64,000 nucleotides of DNA, from the NCBI GenBank assembly GCA_036273715.1, contig DASUHB010000005.1:1-64000 (forward strand), read 5' to 3'. Made by a program: the position numbers and the translations under genes. The notes below the pieces were generated by a model. The model was not told the origin of the DNA, ran no database searches, and saw nothing but the letters and a program-made list of their open reading frames with translations. Numbering within the stretch: position 1 is the stretch's first letter; every line of letters begins with the position of its first letter. Shown one piece after another: positions 18,583 through 27,761 of the stretch. This DNA comes from Gemmatimonadaceae bacterium (GTDB taxonomy: Bacteria > Gemmatimonadota > Gemmatimonadetes > Gemmatimonadales > Gemmatimonadaceae).

Positions 18583-18662
18583 TAGTCGCCTCCATTTCTT
18601 GTTGGCACGACAAAGCTACGCGAACATGCCCCTTCATTTTGGACTTATTCCAGAATACACAG

Positions 18663-21600
18663 TTACCCGCACTCACTAAACCCGCACACATGACACTTCA
18701 CACACCCCTCCGCATACTCCAACTGCGACCCGCAGTCCGGACACGTTCCCATAAACCCGCCATTGTCCGTCACCGCGTCGAAGCCCAGCTGCCCCTGCGC
18801 CCCGCCTAACGTCGCATCCCCGCTCGCCGCCGGCGCCACTCGTACCGACGAGCCTGTGATCTGCTCCCTCGCCGGCACCCCGCCCTGCTTCGCCCCGCCC
18901 TCGCCCAACAGCTCCTGCTGAACCCCCTGCTTCTCCCGCCACCACTGCTCGATCGCAATACCAATCGCGTCGGGAACAGAGAGCACCTTGTTAGGCCCGA
19001 GCCCGATCGGCCGGTCCGATGCGATGCCCCGGAGCTGCTTGTGCACTTCCATGAGCGGAATCCCGCTCCGTAAGGCCAAACTCAGCAACCGCCCCATCGC
19101 CTCTACGTCCGCCATCGCCGCGCCGCCGGCCTTGCCCAACGTGATGAACACCTCGAACGGCTGCCCGCGATCGTCCTCCGTGATCGTCACGTACATCGTG
19201 CCCAACGGAGTCTCCATCCGCCGCGTCGTCCCCCTCAACGTATCGGGCCGAGCGCGCTTGGCCCGCCGTTGGGCATTCTCGGCTTCGCTCTCGTAGAGCA
19301 TCTTCTTGAGCCGCCCGATCTCCGCCTCCGACTCGGCGAGCCGACCGGCGAGCTCGGCCACCTCGCGCTTGGTGTCCGGTTGGGCGGTGACGCCCGGCAC
19401 CGACGCGACTGCCCCGCTCTCCCGCGCGGCCTTGGCCCCATCGGTGGCGCCGGTGCTCAGCACCTGGTTGTCGCGCGACCCGTCGCGATACACGGTCACA
19501 CCCTTGCACTTGAGCTCGTACGCGAGCTCGTAAATCGTCCTCACGTCGTCCTGCGTAGCGGTGTGCGCGAAATTTGTTGTCTTCGAGATTGCCGAGTCGC
19601 AGTGCTCCTGGAAGGCGGCCTGCATGCGGATGTGCATGTCGGCCGCGATCTGGTTGGCGGTCACGAACACGCGCTGCCACTTCTCCGGCACCTCGGGGAA
19701 CTTGATGTGGCCTTCCTTGGCGATCCGCTCCATGAGCGCGTCGCTGTACCAGCCCTCGCGCTTGGCGATCGCGACGAAGTCGTCGTTCACGTCGGGCATC
19801 ATGACGCCGGCCTGATTGCGCATGAACGCCACGGCGAAGAGCGGCTCGAGCCCGCTCGAGCAGCCGGCGATGATCGAGATGGTGCCGGTGGGCGCGATGG
19901 TGGTGACGTTGCAATTGCGCAAAAGCTGCATGGGCCTAATGCGCTTGCCGCTCGCGTCGCGCGCGCACGTCTCCTCGGGACCCCAGATGCTCTTGGCCCA
20001 CTCGGGGAACGCGCCGCGCTCGTTGGCCAGCCGCTCGCTCTCGCGCTTGGCCTCCACGTCCAGGAACCGCATCACCTTGCGGCCCATCTCCACGCCGTCG
20101 GGCGAGTCGTACGGAATGCCTAACCTAACGAGCATGTCGGCGAAGCCCATGATGCCAAGGCCGATCCGGCGGATGCGCTTGGACAGGGCGTCGATCTCGG
20201 GCAGCGGATACTTGTTGACGTCGATGATGTTGTCGAGGAAGTGCGTGGCGAGCTGGATGTCGCGGCGGAACGCGTCCCAATCGACGCCGCTCCCCTTCAC
20301 ATAGTAGCCGACGTTGATGCTGCCGAGGTTGCACACGTCGTACGCGAGCAGGGGCTGCTCGCCGCAGTTCGCCGTGACGAGGCCGTTCACCACAATCGAA
20401 TGGGTCTGGTGCTCGGTGGTGCAGTACACGTCGGCGGTGCCGGCAGGCTCGATGGACACAATGCGCGTGACGAACCGCTCCCGATTGGACCGGCGCTCCT
20501 TGCCCGCGAGCCATCGCTCGGCTTTCTGCTGCTTGGCCACGGACAGGAAGCCGATGGTGCGGACGAACCGGTCGCGGTTCTCCTTGTCGAGCACGAGGTC
20601 GTACTGCGGCGCGCAGGCGTAGCGGGTCTGGCCGCCTTTGCCGTTGGGCATGAGCTTGTCCTGGGCTTCGCGGCGCAGGTACAGCTTGGAGACGATCCCG
20701 AAGTTGAGCAGCAGGCGCTGCACGTCTTCCAAGAGCGGCTTGTTGCTGGCGGCGAGGCGAACGGAGCACGTTTTCCGGGCCACCGAGATGTTCACGGTGC
20801 CGTCGGCGGTGAACAGGCCCTGCAGGAAACCGATCACGGCTTCGCGCGGAGCGCGCCAGATTGTTTCGGGCACGCGCTTCACTTGGCCCGGCACGGCCAG
20901 GCCGAGCGAGCTGCGGGTGTACGGCAGCTCGTCGCAGGGCCAGCCGTCGGTCATCGCGAAGCCGATCATCTGGCCGAGCTCGCGGGACCAGGTGGACGGC
21001 AGGTGGGCTTCGCCGCGTTCGACGCGGGCGCGGAACTTGTCCGTGGGCTCGAACGCGGGCAGCGCGTAGTTGGTGCTCCAGGCGCCCTCGCCGGACTGCA
21101 AGAGGATGTCGTCGCCCGGCTTCAGATCCTTGAGCTCCGCCAGTCCGTTAGGCGTGAAGAACTTGTGGTTGTCGGTCGCGGTTACGGTGTAGCCGTGCGC
21201 GGTGACGAGCGCGAATACGGGCGCGTTCTGGCGCGTGCGGAAAACGGGCACCGCGTGGCGGAGCGTGGTGCCGCGGCGGGTTTGCACGGCGACGCCGCCC
21301 TCGAGCGCCGAGCGGATGGCCGGCACACGGTCGTCGGTGACCACGCGGATCTCGGTGAGCTCGCGCTCGAGCTCCTCCATGGTGAGGAGGCCGCGGTCGG
21401 TGGCGAGGCGGGTCGATCCGACCACGCACGGATTGGTCGCCTCGTACTGGCCTAACGACGGGACGGGGTTGTAGCGGTTGGCCTCGTCGATGAAGAACAC
21501 GCCGGGCTCGCCGGTGCGCCAGGCGCCCTCGATCATCTTGTTCCACACCATGCGCGCGTCGAGCCGCTCCACGGACTTGCCGGTGCCGGGGTCGATGAGA

Positions 21601-23669
21601 TCGTACTTGGACCCGGTCTGCACGGCGCGCATGAACTGCGTGGTGACGGCCACCGAAATGTTGAAGTTGACCACCTGCGTGAGGTCTTCCTTGCAGGTGA
21701 TGAACTCCATGATGTCGGGATGGTCGACGCGCAGAATGCCCATGTTGGCGCCGCGGCGGGTGCCGCCCTGCTTCACGGCGTCGGTGCTGGCGTCGTAGAG
21801 CTTCATGAAGCTCACGGGGCCGGACGCGACGCCGGTGGTGGAGCGCACCATGGAGCCCTTGGGACGGAGGCGCGAGAAGCCGAATCCGGTGTTGTGGATC
21901 ATCACCATGCCGTCGCGGCCGGCGGCATAGGTGTTCCACTCGTCGACGCTCAGGTCATAGTACGGCTTGGGCGTGTCGGCCCGGGTCACCTCGGTCACTT
22001 CCTGTCCGCCGCGCGCGGCGCGCTTGAGCATCGCGGCGAGGGGCGCGTCGTGCGACTGGAGGACCTGCGCGATGTGCGCGAGATCCCGTCGATTCACGCG
22101 GCCGCCTACGTTGCAGCTCCACCGATTGAATTGGTCGGCACAGGGTCCGGCGCCCTTGTGACCGCGCTCATTCACGAGTCCATACGAGCGCAATGCGTCG
22201 CGCCATGAATCGATGTCGAGCGCGAGCGAGGTCTGCTTAGTGGCGTCAGAGTGCAGCCGCTCTTTCCGCTGCACGTTCGCCAAGTATGGCGCGAGATCCG
22301 CGGCCAGCTCGTCCACCTGCGGCAACGGGCACAGGAGCACGGTGTAGGTGGGCAGCTTGCCACGGCCGTGCGGCTCCTTCCGCCTAACCGTGGGCTGGTA
22401 GCCGAGGAGGCTCATCAGAGCCGCGAGGTCCTGGGCCATTTCTTCGCTGGCCGTGGTGTACGACGGACTGCCGTCGGGGTCCACACAGCCGTCGCTGTCC
22501 AACAAACCGGCGACGAACGCGCGCACCACCGGCAGCGGCGCCTTTCCAATGTGCTCGGGCACGCGGATGATCGCGTCCTTGGGTCCGCGACGCGTGAGCG
22601 CACAGGCCTGCTGCATGGCGTGCACGAAGTCTTGCGTCAGCGTCGCCAGCACGAGGCCGTTTCCGCGCGGGTCGCGCTGGATGGAGATCCGGATGCCGTG
22701 CTTCGCCACAATAGACTGCACGCGCTCGAGCACGTCGGTGGTGCCGGAGAACCAGCGCAGGCGGTGCTGCCTGAGCGCGGGCACGTAGCCGAACGACCCA
22801 TCGCCTAACGTGAAGCCGGTGAGCCACGCGATGTCCGGATCGATCGTGAGGCCGCCGACGGTGCGCTCCTCCTGCCACGGCCAGAACGTCTCGGGCCGCT
22901 CGGGACCCAGGATCACGTCGCCGGCCTCGAGCGCGTCGGCGCGGACTTCCACGAGCTGCGTGCCGCGCAGCACCATGAACGGGTGCCAGTCGCTGGTCTG
23001 CACCTCGGCGCCCTCGCGCGTCCTAACGACAATCTGACTCTCGGCGGGCACGTCGAACTTCCACACGTGCGTCACGGGACGAAGGCCGGTCTTGCCCGTG
23101 CCCGGATCCATGGACAGCGTCCGGATTCCGAGGTCGCGCACGTCATACGCAACGCCACTGCCCTGCCGCTCGCCGGCGCGCCCGTCCACGGTGGCGCGAT
23201 TGAACAGCACCTCGATCGGCTCGACGCCGCAGAACGTGGTCCACACGCGCGCGTCGCCGGCGATGCATCCGCCGCCCGACTGATGAATGAGGGCCATGGA
23301 CCGCAGCGTGTCGTAGATCCCGTCGTGTCCGTTAGACAGCGCGTCCTCGATGGGCAGCACGAAGCACGCCGACAGTTGGCCTAACGGACGGCCGGCGTTC
23401 ATGAGCGTCGGCGAGTTAGGCACGAACCGACGCTCGGTCATGAGCCGGTAGAACTCCTCGGCCACCGTGTCCACCGCGCCGTCGCTGGCGCCGTACCGCC
23501 GATCGGCCTCCGCCACCACCGTGGCCACGCGCCAGAACAAATCCTCGGGTCGCTCCGTGGGCTTCCCCGTCTCGTCCTTCACGAGGTAGCGCTTCTCGAG
23601 CACGATCCGGGCGTTCTTGCTGAGCGACACCGGGGTCGCTGGCGGCGAGGCCTTGGATGGCAGGGCCAT
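18663..23669 (-). CDS. nrdJ: Adenosylcobalamin-dependent ribonucleotide reductase with two inteins
   Basis: 1,668 codons; ATG 23669 has AGGAGA nine bases upstream. Removing two inteins leaves an 855-residue class II reductase that makes dNTPs from NTPs/NDPs without needing oxygen. Extein landmarks are [20 protein letters not shown] joined to [17 protein letters not shown] joined to [18 protein letters not shown], and [22 protein letters not shown]. The C-terminal four-cysteine ribbon (CPDCG...[10 protein letters not shown]) recycles the active site in this family. Both inteins interrupt the catalytic centre, so the enzyme is inactive until both splice. No cobalamin riboswitch or NrdR box could be seen upstream. 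It marks the start of core chromosome. Confidence 0.95.
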   Translation of the reverse strand: MALPSKASPPATPVSLSKNARIVLEKRYLVKDETGKPTERPEDLFWRVATVVAEADRRYGASDGAVDTVAEEFYRLMTERRFVPNSPTLMNAGRPLGQLSACFVLPIEDALSNGHDGIYDTLRSMALIHQSGGGCIAGDARVWTTFCGVEPIEVLFNRATVDGRAGERQGSGVAYDVRDLGIRTLSMDPGTGKTGLRPVTHVWKFDVPAESQIVVRTREGAEVQTSDWHPFMVLRGTQLVEVRADALEAGDVILGPERPETFWPWQEERTVGGLTIDPDIAWLTGFTLGDGSFGYVPALRQHRLRWFSGTTDVLERVQSIVAKHGIRISIQRDPRGNGLVLATLTQDFVHAMQQACALTRRGPKDAIIRVPEHIGKAPLPVVRAFVAGLLDSDGCVDPDGSPSYTTASEEMAQDLAALMSLLGYQPTVRRKEPHGRGKLPTYTVLLCPLPQVDELAADLAPYLANVQRKERLHSDATKQTSLALDIDSWRDALRSYGLVNERGHKGAGPCADQFNRWSCNVGGRVNRRDLAHIAQVLQSHDAPLAAMLKRAARGGQEVTEVTRADTPKPYYDLSVDEWNTYAAGRDGMVMIHNTGFGFSRLRPKGSMVRSTTGVASGPVSFMKLYDASTDAVKQGGTRRGANMGILRVDHPDIMEFITCKEDLTQVVNFNISVAVTTQFMRAVQTGSKYDLIDPGTGKSVERLDARMVWNKMIEGAWRTGEPGVFFIDEANRYNPVPSLGQYEATNPCVVGSTRLATDRGLLTMEELERELTEIRVVTDDRVPAIRSALEGGVAVQTRRGTTLRHAVPVFRTRQNAPVFALVTAHGYTVTATDNHKFFTPNGLAELKDLKPGDDILLQSGEGAWSTNYALPAFEPTDKFRARVERGEAHLPSTWSRELGQMIGFAMTDGWPCDELPYTRSSLGLAVPGQVKRVPETIWRAPREAVIGFLQGLFTADGTVNISVARKTCSVRLAASNKPLLEDVQRLLLNFGIVSKLYLRREAQDKLMPNGKGGQTRYACAPQYDLVLDKENRDRFVRTIGFLSVAKQQKAERWLAGKERRSNRERFVTRIVSIEPAGTADVYCTTEHQTHSIVVNGLVTANCGEQPLLAYDVCNLGSINVGYYVKGSGVDWDAFRRDIQLATHFLDNIIDVNKYPLPEIDALSKRIRRIGLGIMGFADMLVRLGIPYDSPDGVEMGRKVMRFLDVEAKRESERLANERGAFPEWAKSIWGPEETCARDASGKRIRPMQLLRNCNVTTIAPTGTISIIAGCSSGLEPLFAVAFMRNQAGVMMPDVNDDFVAIAKREGWYSDALMERIAKEGHIKFPEVPEKWQRVFVTANQIAADMHIRMQAAFQEHCDSAISKTTNFAHTATQDDVRTIYELAYELKCKGVTVYRDGSRDNQVLSTGATDGAKAARESGAVASVPGVTAQPDTKREVAELAGRLAESEAEIGRLKKMLYESEAENAQRRAKRARPDTLRGTTRRMETPLGTMYVTITEDDRGQPFEVFITLGKAGGAAMADVEAMGRLLSLALRSGIPLMEVHKQLRGIASDRPIGLGPNKVLSVPDAIGIAIEQWWREKQGVQQELLGEGGAKQGGVPAREQITGSSVRVAPAASGDATLGGAQGQLGFDAVTDNGGFMGTCPDCGSQLEYAEGCVKCHVCGFSECG
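20367..21428 (-). other. Intein 2 of NrdJ (354 residues, LAGLIDADG type)
   Basis: It spans residues 748-1101, from C748 ([13 protein letters not shown]) to N1101 ([10 protein letters not shown]), with C1102 as +1. That cysteine belongs to the NPCGEQ active-site motif. Block B is [15 protein letters not shown]. The first endonuclease helix is degenerate ([13 protein letters not shown]) and the second is canonical ([12 protein letters not shown]). The penultimate residue is Ala instead of His, which is tolerated in several known inteins. Confidence 0.9.
21891..23267 (-). other. Intein 1 of NrdJ (459 residues, with homing endonuclease)
   Basis: It spans residues 135-593 of the precursor, from C135 ([10 protein letters not shown]) to N593 (MVMIHN), with T594 as the +1 residue. 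Splicing blocks A and B are visible (B near [11 protein letters not shown]). Two LAGLIDADG-type helices, [12 protein letters not shown] (about 283) and [12 protein letters not shown] (about 386), mark an intact-looking endonuclease. The +1 residue is Thr, a standard nucleophile. It carries at least three copies of the GCCTAAC word, so it is not a newcomer by that measure. Confidence 0.9.
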
Positions 23670-24275
23670 GGGGATGCGTCTCCTAACTGAGGGCCAAACC
23701 GAAGTTGTGGTGGACTTGACCTACGGGTTCCGCGAGGTGGGATGAGCCAGACGCGGGAGGTGACGATATTCTGACATGTGATTCCGCGCAAGTCTCTTCA
23801 CAACTTCAACCGTAGCAACGAGTTCCAACAATGCACATCACAATTCCGGGTTTGGCCGCGTTTTCCACCGACTATCCACGCGGAGGCGCCTCGGAATGTG
23901 CAAAGGTCCGGAATCGTGATGCAAAGCCCACGCCTCGTGGGCGTCGAAGCGTGGGATAACATGAAATGTAGCCGCTTCTTAGCTCGAAGGAAGCCGGACT
24001 GCCGGAGCCGCTCGGCGCCAGGCGAGCGAAACGAGCTCGACATTGCGGGACGTCAGCGCCGAGGAGTGGGTTTGTTCGGATACACGACACTAACAAGCGG
24101 ACAACCCGGACAACGCCGGATTTGACGGACGGCTCGGCTGCTCGAAGCGAGTGCGAGACGAAGTGGCGGGCCGTGTCGGCAGAGAGAGAGTCGTTGGCTT
24201 GACAGTATCCCGGATCCCGGTAGCGTGTGGCGTGGCTGTCTGACAATCGCTCCCTTCCCGAACGCCGAGGATCTC
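23670..24275. other. 600-bp intergenic region between nrdJ and lipoprotein gene
   Basis: It holds the divergent promoters of nrdJ and the lipoprotein gene. No convincing ORF, B12 box or palindromic NrdR site was seen. Near 24092-24122 is a single unit of the GGCGGACAA...CGGACAACGCCGGA repeat that becomes a tandem array after 24778. An AG-rich run lies at 24181-24190, just before the lipoprotein promoter. Confidence 0.5.
24199..24226 (+). promoter_or_regulatory. Probable sigma70 promoter for the lipoprotein gene
   Basis: TTGACA (24199-24204) and TAGCGT (24221-24226) are 16 bp apart, about 50 bases before the ATG at 24276. The -35 box is perfect and the -10 partial. Confidence 0.45.
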
Positions 24276-24779
24276 ATGCGCATCATCTCGCAGCTCGCGG
24301 TCGTTGGTTGCGCTGGCTTGTTGGTCGTGGGTTGCAAGAAAGGCGGAGGGGCGGCGAACGGAGACAGCACCGCGGCGCCCGCTGACTCCACAGCCGCGGC
24401 TGCGGCGCCGGCGCCTGCGCCGGCTCCAGCGTTCTCGCTCGCCGACGTCGCCGGAAAATGGCAGATGACGGCGACGCCTAACGCAGGCAAGGACACGACA
24501 CCCACCAAGTATGTCCTCACCGCCACCGCCGACACGACCGGGTGGTTCATGACCTTCCCGTCGGGACTCAAAGTGCCGCTGATGGTCAGCGTGTCGGGCG
24601 ACAGCCTGATCGAGCGCACAGGCACGTTCTCGAGCCAGCGGCGGAAAGGCGTCAAGGTGATGACCGAAGGGTCCTACCGGCTGCAAGACGGGAAGCTGGT
24701 CGGGACGACCACCGCGCACTATTCGAAGGGCGCGGATTCCGTGCTCGTGCTGCACGACGAAGGGACAAAAATGCCGTAA
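24276..24779 (+). CDS. Small secreted lipoprotein of unknown function
   Basis: 167 residues; ATG 24276 has GAGGAT upstream. The signal peptide ends in the lipobox LVVGC, followed by a Gly/Ala/Pro-rich linker (residues about 20-55). A beta-rich domain follows: VAGKWQMTATPNAG, YVLTATADTTGWFM, VSGDSLIERTGTFSS, GSYRLQDGKLVGTTTAHY. This lipocalin-like pattern of short strands is common in extracytoplasmic proteins of this phylum. The function is unknown. The gene is followed directly by the tandem repeat block. Confidence 0.8.
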   Translation: MRIISQLAVVGCAGLLVVGCKKGGGAANGDSTAAPADSTAAAAAPAPAPAPAFSLADVAGKWQMTATPNAGKDTTPTKYVLTATADTTGWFMTFPSGLKVPLMVSVSGDSLIERTGTFSSQRRKGVKVMTEGSYRLQDGKLVGTTTAHYSKGADSVLVLHDEGTKMP

Positions 24780-24987
24780 GGCGGGCACACCGGGACAGCG
24801 CCGGATCTAAAGGCGGACACACCGGGACACGGCCGGATCTAAAGGCGGACACACCGGACAGGACGGGATCTAACGGACTGTCTAAGGCGGACACACCGGA
24901 CAGGACGGGATCTAACGGACTGTCTAAGGCGGACACACCGGACACGGCCGCCTCTAAAGGCGGACACATCGGACACGGCCGGATCTA
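24778..24987. repeat. Tandem intergenic repeat, about six units of 31-43 bp
   Basis: The unit is AAGGCGGACACACCGGACAC followed by GGCCGGATCT. Units start at about 24778, 24809, 24841, 24884, 24925 and 24956. Units 3 and 4 carry the extra tail AACGGACTGTCT. The internal GGACAC/CCGGA steps also repeat at about 8-10 bp. The units are not spaced like CRISPR and encode nothing. Confidence 0.85.
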
Positions 24988-25002
24988 ACAGACTCAATGC
25001 AC

Positions 25003-25058
25003 GAGGCGGACAAATCTAGACACTGACGGATCCGTCAGTGTCCGGACTTGTCCGCCTT
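25003..25058. terminator. Long hairpin: 24-bp perfect palindrome inside repeat-derived arms
   Basis: The central palindrome GACACTGACGGATCCGTCAG plus TGTC (25019-25042) is perfect. Outer arms GAGGCGGACAA (25003-25013) and TTGTCCGCCTT (25048-25058) also pair. A CCTTTA follows but there is no long T-run, so it may be a terminator for the lipoprotein gene, an insulator or a protein site. The arms are half-units of the neighbouring tandem repeat. Confidence 0.7.
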
Positions 25059-25061
25059 TAG

Positions 25062-25125
25062 TCAAGCATACTTGACATGCGCCGCCGAATCGCGTATCCT
25101 GGGAGAGACAAGCAAGCTTGACATG
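25062..25125 (+). promoter_or_regulatory. XRE gene promoter with duplicated operator
   Basis: TTGACA (25072-25077) and TATCCT (25095-25100) have the ideal 17-bp spacer. Two related 18-bp sites, TCAAGCATACTTGACATG (25062-25079) and ACAAGCAAGCTTGACATG (25108-25125), agree at 14 positions. One covers the -35 box; the other covers the start codon. This arrangement fits autorepression by the encoded regulator. Confidence 0.65.
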
Positions 25126-25347
25126 GACTCAGAGATCAGAAATCGAGTCAAAGAGCTGCGCGGCGAGCGCGGGTGGACCCAGGAGGATCTGGCCAAGGCG
25201 GTCGGCGTCTCCCGGCAGAGCATCAATTCCATCGAGCGCGGGCGTTATGTGCCGAGCCTGGAGCTGGCGCTTACGTTCGCGAAGGTCTTTCGCTGCGCGA
25301 CGGACGACATTTTCACTCTCGTGAAACCCCATGCGCATTCTCGGTAG
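25123..25347 (+). CDS. XRE-family transcriptional regulator, short single-domain type
   Basis: 74 residues from ATG 25123; upstream in-frame codons precede the transcript start. A classic helix-turn-helix is present: VKELRGERGWTQEDLAKAVG, then SRQSINSIERGRYVPSLELA. There is no effector domain. Its stop overlaps the start of the next small membrane protein gene by 17 bases. Such short XRE genes paired with small two-helix membrane proteins are common and probably form a self-regulated unit. Confidence 0.9.
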   Translation: MDSEIRNRVKELRGERGWTQEDLAKAVGVSRQSINSIERGRYVPSLELALTFAKVFRCATDDIFTLVKPHAHSR

Positions 25348-25546
25348 AGCGATCGACGAGCGGTTTCTCACCCATCGCCTCAAATCCAGCAGCTCCGCCG
25401 GCATCGTCGCGACGCTCGTGGCCATCGGGCTCTTCATGTACCGCGACTACGCGGACGGCGTGTGGAGCTGGGACCTGCTCGCCGTGGCACTGACCTTCGT
25501 CGGCATCAAGATGGGACTCATGGCGTGGTACCTGTTCACCGACTAA
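25331..25546 (+). CDS. Small two-helix membrane protein, XRE partner
   Basis: 71 residues with two hydrophobic helices (GIVATLVAIGLFMY and LLAVALTFVGIKMGLMAWYLF) joined by a charged loop RDYADGVWSWD. It overlaps the XRE gene, so the two are co-translated. Function unknown; it may sense membrane state or sequester the regulator. Confidence 0.75.
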   Translation: MRILGRAIDERFLTHRLKSSSSAGIVATLVAIGLFMYRDYADGVWSWDLLAVALTFVGIKMGLMAWYLFTD

Positions 25547-25568
25547 CCGTTAGGCAGGAGCGACTGCA

Positions 25569-25775
25569 ATGTTGATGGGATCCATCCCGAAGGCGGCCAA
25601 GGCGCGGCGATGCACGGCGTGGAGCGCGGCGCTGCTGGCGTTAGGCCTGTGCTTCTTCCTCTTCTTGCATCCGGCGTCGCAGCACGGCCTCGACGCACTG
25701 CACGCCGTCGTCGGCCTGTGCCTCGGCATGTCCGGCGCCCTCGGTGCCATGGCCGTGATGCTGCGGGTCCGGTGA
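25569..25775 (+). CDS. Small two-helix membrane protein
   Basis: 68 residues; the ATG has GCAGGAG upstream. Two hydrophobic helices (WSAALLALGLCFFLFLH, and VVGLCLGMSGALGAMAVML) with a basic N-terminus. It is the third gene of the XRE unit and ends where the next repeat block begins. No family recognised. Confidence 0.65.
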   Translation: MLMGSIPKAAKARRCTAWSAALLALGLCFFLFLHPASQHGLDALHAVVGLCLGMSGALGAMAVMLRVR

Positions 25776-25899
25776 AGGCGGACAACTCGGACAGCGCCGG
25801 ACTGAAGGCGGACAACGCCGGACACTACGGACACGACCGGACACTGCCCAAGCCGCGCTCGATCCGGTCGTGTCCGGCTGTGTCGGACGTGTCCGCCTT
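25775..25899. repeat. Repeat-derived imperfect inverted repeat between convergent genes
   Basis: Two AAGGCGGACAAC units (25775, 25805) begin a left arm (25805-25840) that pairs imperfectly over about 36 bp with a right arm ending GTGTCCGCCTT (25864-25899). The arms use the same GGACAC/CCGGA words as the array at 24.8 kb. It probably acts as a bidirectional terminator. The right arm overlaps the methyltransferase stop codon. Confidence 0.7.
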
Positions 25900-26368
25900 A
25901 AAGCCAGCGGCGGACGCGGGCGCGATACGCTTCATACGGCTCGCCGAATGTTCGCGCGAGGTAGCGTTCTTCGCGCCTGATCACGCCCCATTCGAGCAGC
26001 GCGATGAGCGGGACTAACAGAACGAACGGCCACAGCGCGTCGACCACCAGCGTCGTGCCGACGTAGATGATCAGGATCGCGAGATAGAGCGGGTTGCGCG
26101 ACCAGCGGAATGGGCCGGTGGTCACCAGCGCGAGCGCGGGCTGCGACGGGTCGATGTTCGTGCCCGCGGCGCGCATGGTGCGGGCGCCCCAGGCGATGAT
26201 CGCGGCGCCGACGAGCACGAACACAATCCCCACGATGCGCGACGGGACCGGCGGGAACGGCTGCCGCGGGACGAACCAGTGCCACACCAGGCCTAACACG
26301 AGCGCGCCGACCACGAGGAGCGGGGGGAACGCGATGACGCCGGCGGTGTCGGTCTTTCGATCGGCCAT
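25898..26368 (-). CDS. Isoprenylcysteine carboxylmethyltransferase-family membrane protein
   Basis: 156 residues from ATG 26368, with GGAGAC upstream. It has four to five membrane helices. The family signature is present: LVTTGPFRWSRNPLYLAILI and the C-terminal RREERYLARTFGEPYEAYRARVRRWL region, whose E-RxL-G-YxxY pattern binds S-adenosylmethionine. Bacterial members methylate lipids or small molecules; the substrate cannot be read. It lies downstream of the PLP decarboxylase on the same strand. Confidence 0.85.
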   Translation of the reverse strand: MADRKTDTAGVIAFPPLLVVGALVLGLVWHWFVPRQPFPPVPSRIVGIVFVLVGAAIIAWGARTMRAAGTNIDPSQPALALVTTGPFRWSRNPLYLAILIIYVGTTLVVDALWPFVLLVPLIALLEWGVIRREERYLARTFGEPYEAYRARVRRWL

Positions 26369-26402
26369 TGAGGTCTCCGGACGGCGCGGGTTGGACGGTG
26401 TG

Positions 26403-27761
26403 TTAGGCGGCGCGGGCGGCGCGGACGATCGCGTCGATGCTGCGCTCGACATCGTCATCCGTGGTCGCCCACGAGGATACACTGATGCGCATCGCGGGCC
26501 GGCCGTGCCAGACGGTGCCGCCGCACCAGCACGTGCCGTCCGCCTGGATCGCGGCGATCACCCGCGCGGTGCGCTCGGCGTCGCCGAAGCCGACGAGCAC
26601 CTGGTTGAGCACGACGTCGGCGAGAATCTCGAAGCCGGCCTCCTCGAGCGCGGCGGCGAACCGCCACGCGTGCCGGCAGGTCCGGTCGACGAGGTCGGCG
26701 ACGCCGCTCTTGCCTAACGCGCGCAGCGCGGCCCAGACTTCGACGCCGCGGCCGCGGCGCGAGAAGTCCGGGGTGTACTGGTACGGCTCGCGGTGGGCGC
26801 CCTCCACCAGATAGGCGGCGCTCGACGTCATCGCGCCGCGCAAGGCAGCGGCGTCGCGGCAGAACACCACGCCGCTGTCGTACGGGACGTTGAGCCACTT
26901 GTGCGCGTCGGTGGCCCACGAGTCGGCGTCGCCGATGCCGGCGACTAACTGACGCAGCGTCGGCGACGCGGCGGCCCACATTCCGAACGCGGCGTCCACG
27001 TGCACCCAGGCGCCGGCGGCGCGCGCGGCCGCGCACACCTCGGCGATGGGGTCGATCGCACCGGTGTTCACGTTGCCCACCTGCAGACACACGAGGCTGT
27101 TGCTCGTGAGCTCGGGCAGCAGCTCGGCGCGCATGCGGCCCTGCGCATCGGTGGGCACGCGCGTCACTCGGTCGCGGCCGAGTCCGCTCATGCCTAACGC
27201 TTTGAGCATGGAGGCGTGGACCTCGTCGCCCACGATCACGTCGATGGGCGGCGCGCCGAACAAGCCTTGCGACTCGACGTCCCAACCGCGGCGCGCACAG
27301 AGCGCGCGACGCGCGGCGCAGAGCGCGCTGAAGTTGGCGGCGGTCGCCGAGGTGACGAAGCCCGTGCCGCATCCCTCGGGCAGTCCGAACAACTCGGCCA
27401 TCCATTTCGCGGCGACGTCCTCGAGCTTGGCGACGATCGGCGCGATGACCACGAGTCCCGAGTTCTGGTCCCATGCGCCGGCGAGCCAGTTGGCCGCGAG
27501 CGCGACCGGCAGCGAACCGCCGATCACGAATCCGAAAAAGCGGCCGCCGGCGGACGCGATCGTGGCGGGCGATCCGATTTCGTCGAGCTGCCGGATCACG
27601 TCTTCGGGCGGCGTCGGCGCATCGTTCAGCGGTCGATCGAGCTCGGCGAGCCGCGCGAGTGCGCCGGACGAGGGCGCGACACTGCGTTGGTCGAGTCCCT
27701 CGAGATACGCGATGCCGTATTGCGCCGCCGCGCGAAGCACGGTGCAGGATTCGTCGTTCAT
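26403..27761 (-). CDS. PLP-dependent group II decarboxylase / aminotransferase-like enzyme
   Basis: 452 residues from ATG 27761. Group II decarboxylase landmarks: FFGFVIGGSLPVALAANWL, GTGFVTSATAANFSALCAAR, VHVDAAFGMWA with the PLP aspartate, and WATDAHKWLNVPYDSG with the Schiff-base lysine. The family includes aromatic amino acid, glutamate and diaminobutyrate decarboxylases. The sequence does not settle the substrate. The downstream methyltransferase may act in the same pathway. Confidence 0.9.
   Translation of the reverse strand: MNDESCTVLRAAAQYGIAYLEGLDQRSVAPSSGALARLAELDRPLNDAPTPPEDVIRQLDEIGSPATIASAGGRFFGFVIGGSLPVALAANWLAGAWDQNSGLVVIAPIVAKLEDVAAKWMAELFGLPEGCGTGFVTSATAANFSALCAARRALCARRGWDVESQGLFGAPPIDVIVGDEVHASMLKALGMSGLGRDRVTRVPTDAQGRMRAELLPELTSNSLVCLQVGNVNTGAIDPIAEVCAAARAAGAWVHVDAAFGMWAAASPTLRQLVAGIGDADSWATDAHKWLNVPYDSGVVFCRDAAALRGAMTSSAAYLVEGAHREPYQYTPDFSRRGRGVEVWAALRALGKSGVADLVDRTCRHAWRFAAALEEAGFEILADVVLNQVLVGFGDAERTARVIAAIQADGTCWCGGTVWHGRPAMRISVSSWATTDDDVERSIDAIVRAARAA

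Noticed and set aside
1-18600. Integron cassette array, because GTTAGGC/GCCTAAC equals the integrase core-site consensus (GTTRRRY)
   Set aside because: Copies are unpaired, lie mostly inside genes in both orientations and occur across the whole window. No inverted GCCTAAC...GTTAGGC pair at attC spacing and no integron integrase was seen.
18100-18660. tRNA or integrase attachment site at the island edge
   Set aside because: No cloverleaf-like sequence, integrase gene or clear direct repeat pair found at this boundary.
20241-21455. Long plus-strand reading frame opposite nrdJ
   Set aside because: It is the mirror of intein and extein codons in GC-rich DNA, with low-complexity His/Arg/Ala/Gly content and no domain.
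23670-24275. Cobalamin riboswitch or NrdR box upstream of nrdJ
   Set aside because: No B12-box-like core and no NrdR palindrome pair could be recognised by eye; a covariance search would settle it.
24778-24987. CRISPR array
   Set aside because: Units are contiguous with no variable spacers, and no cas genes are near.
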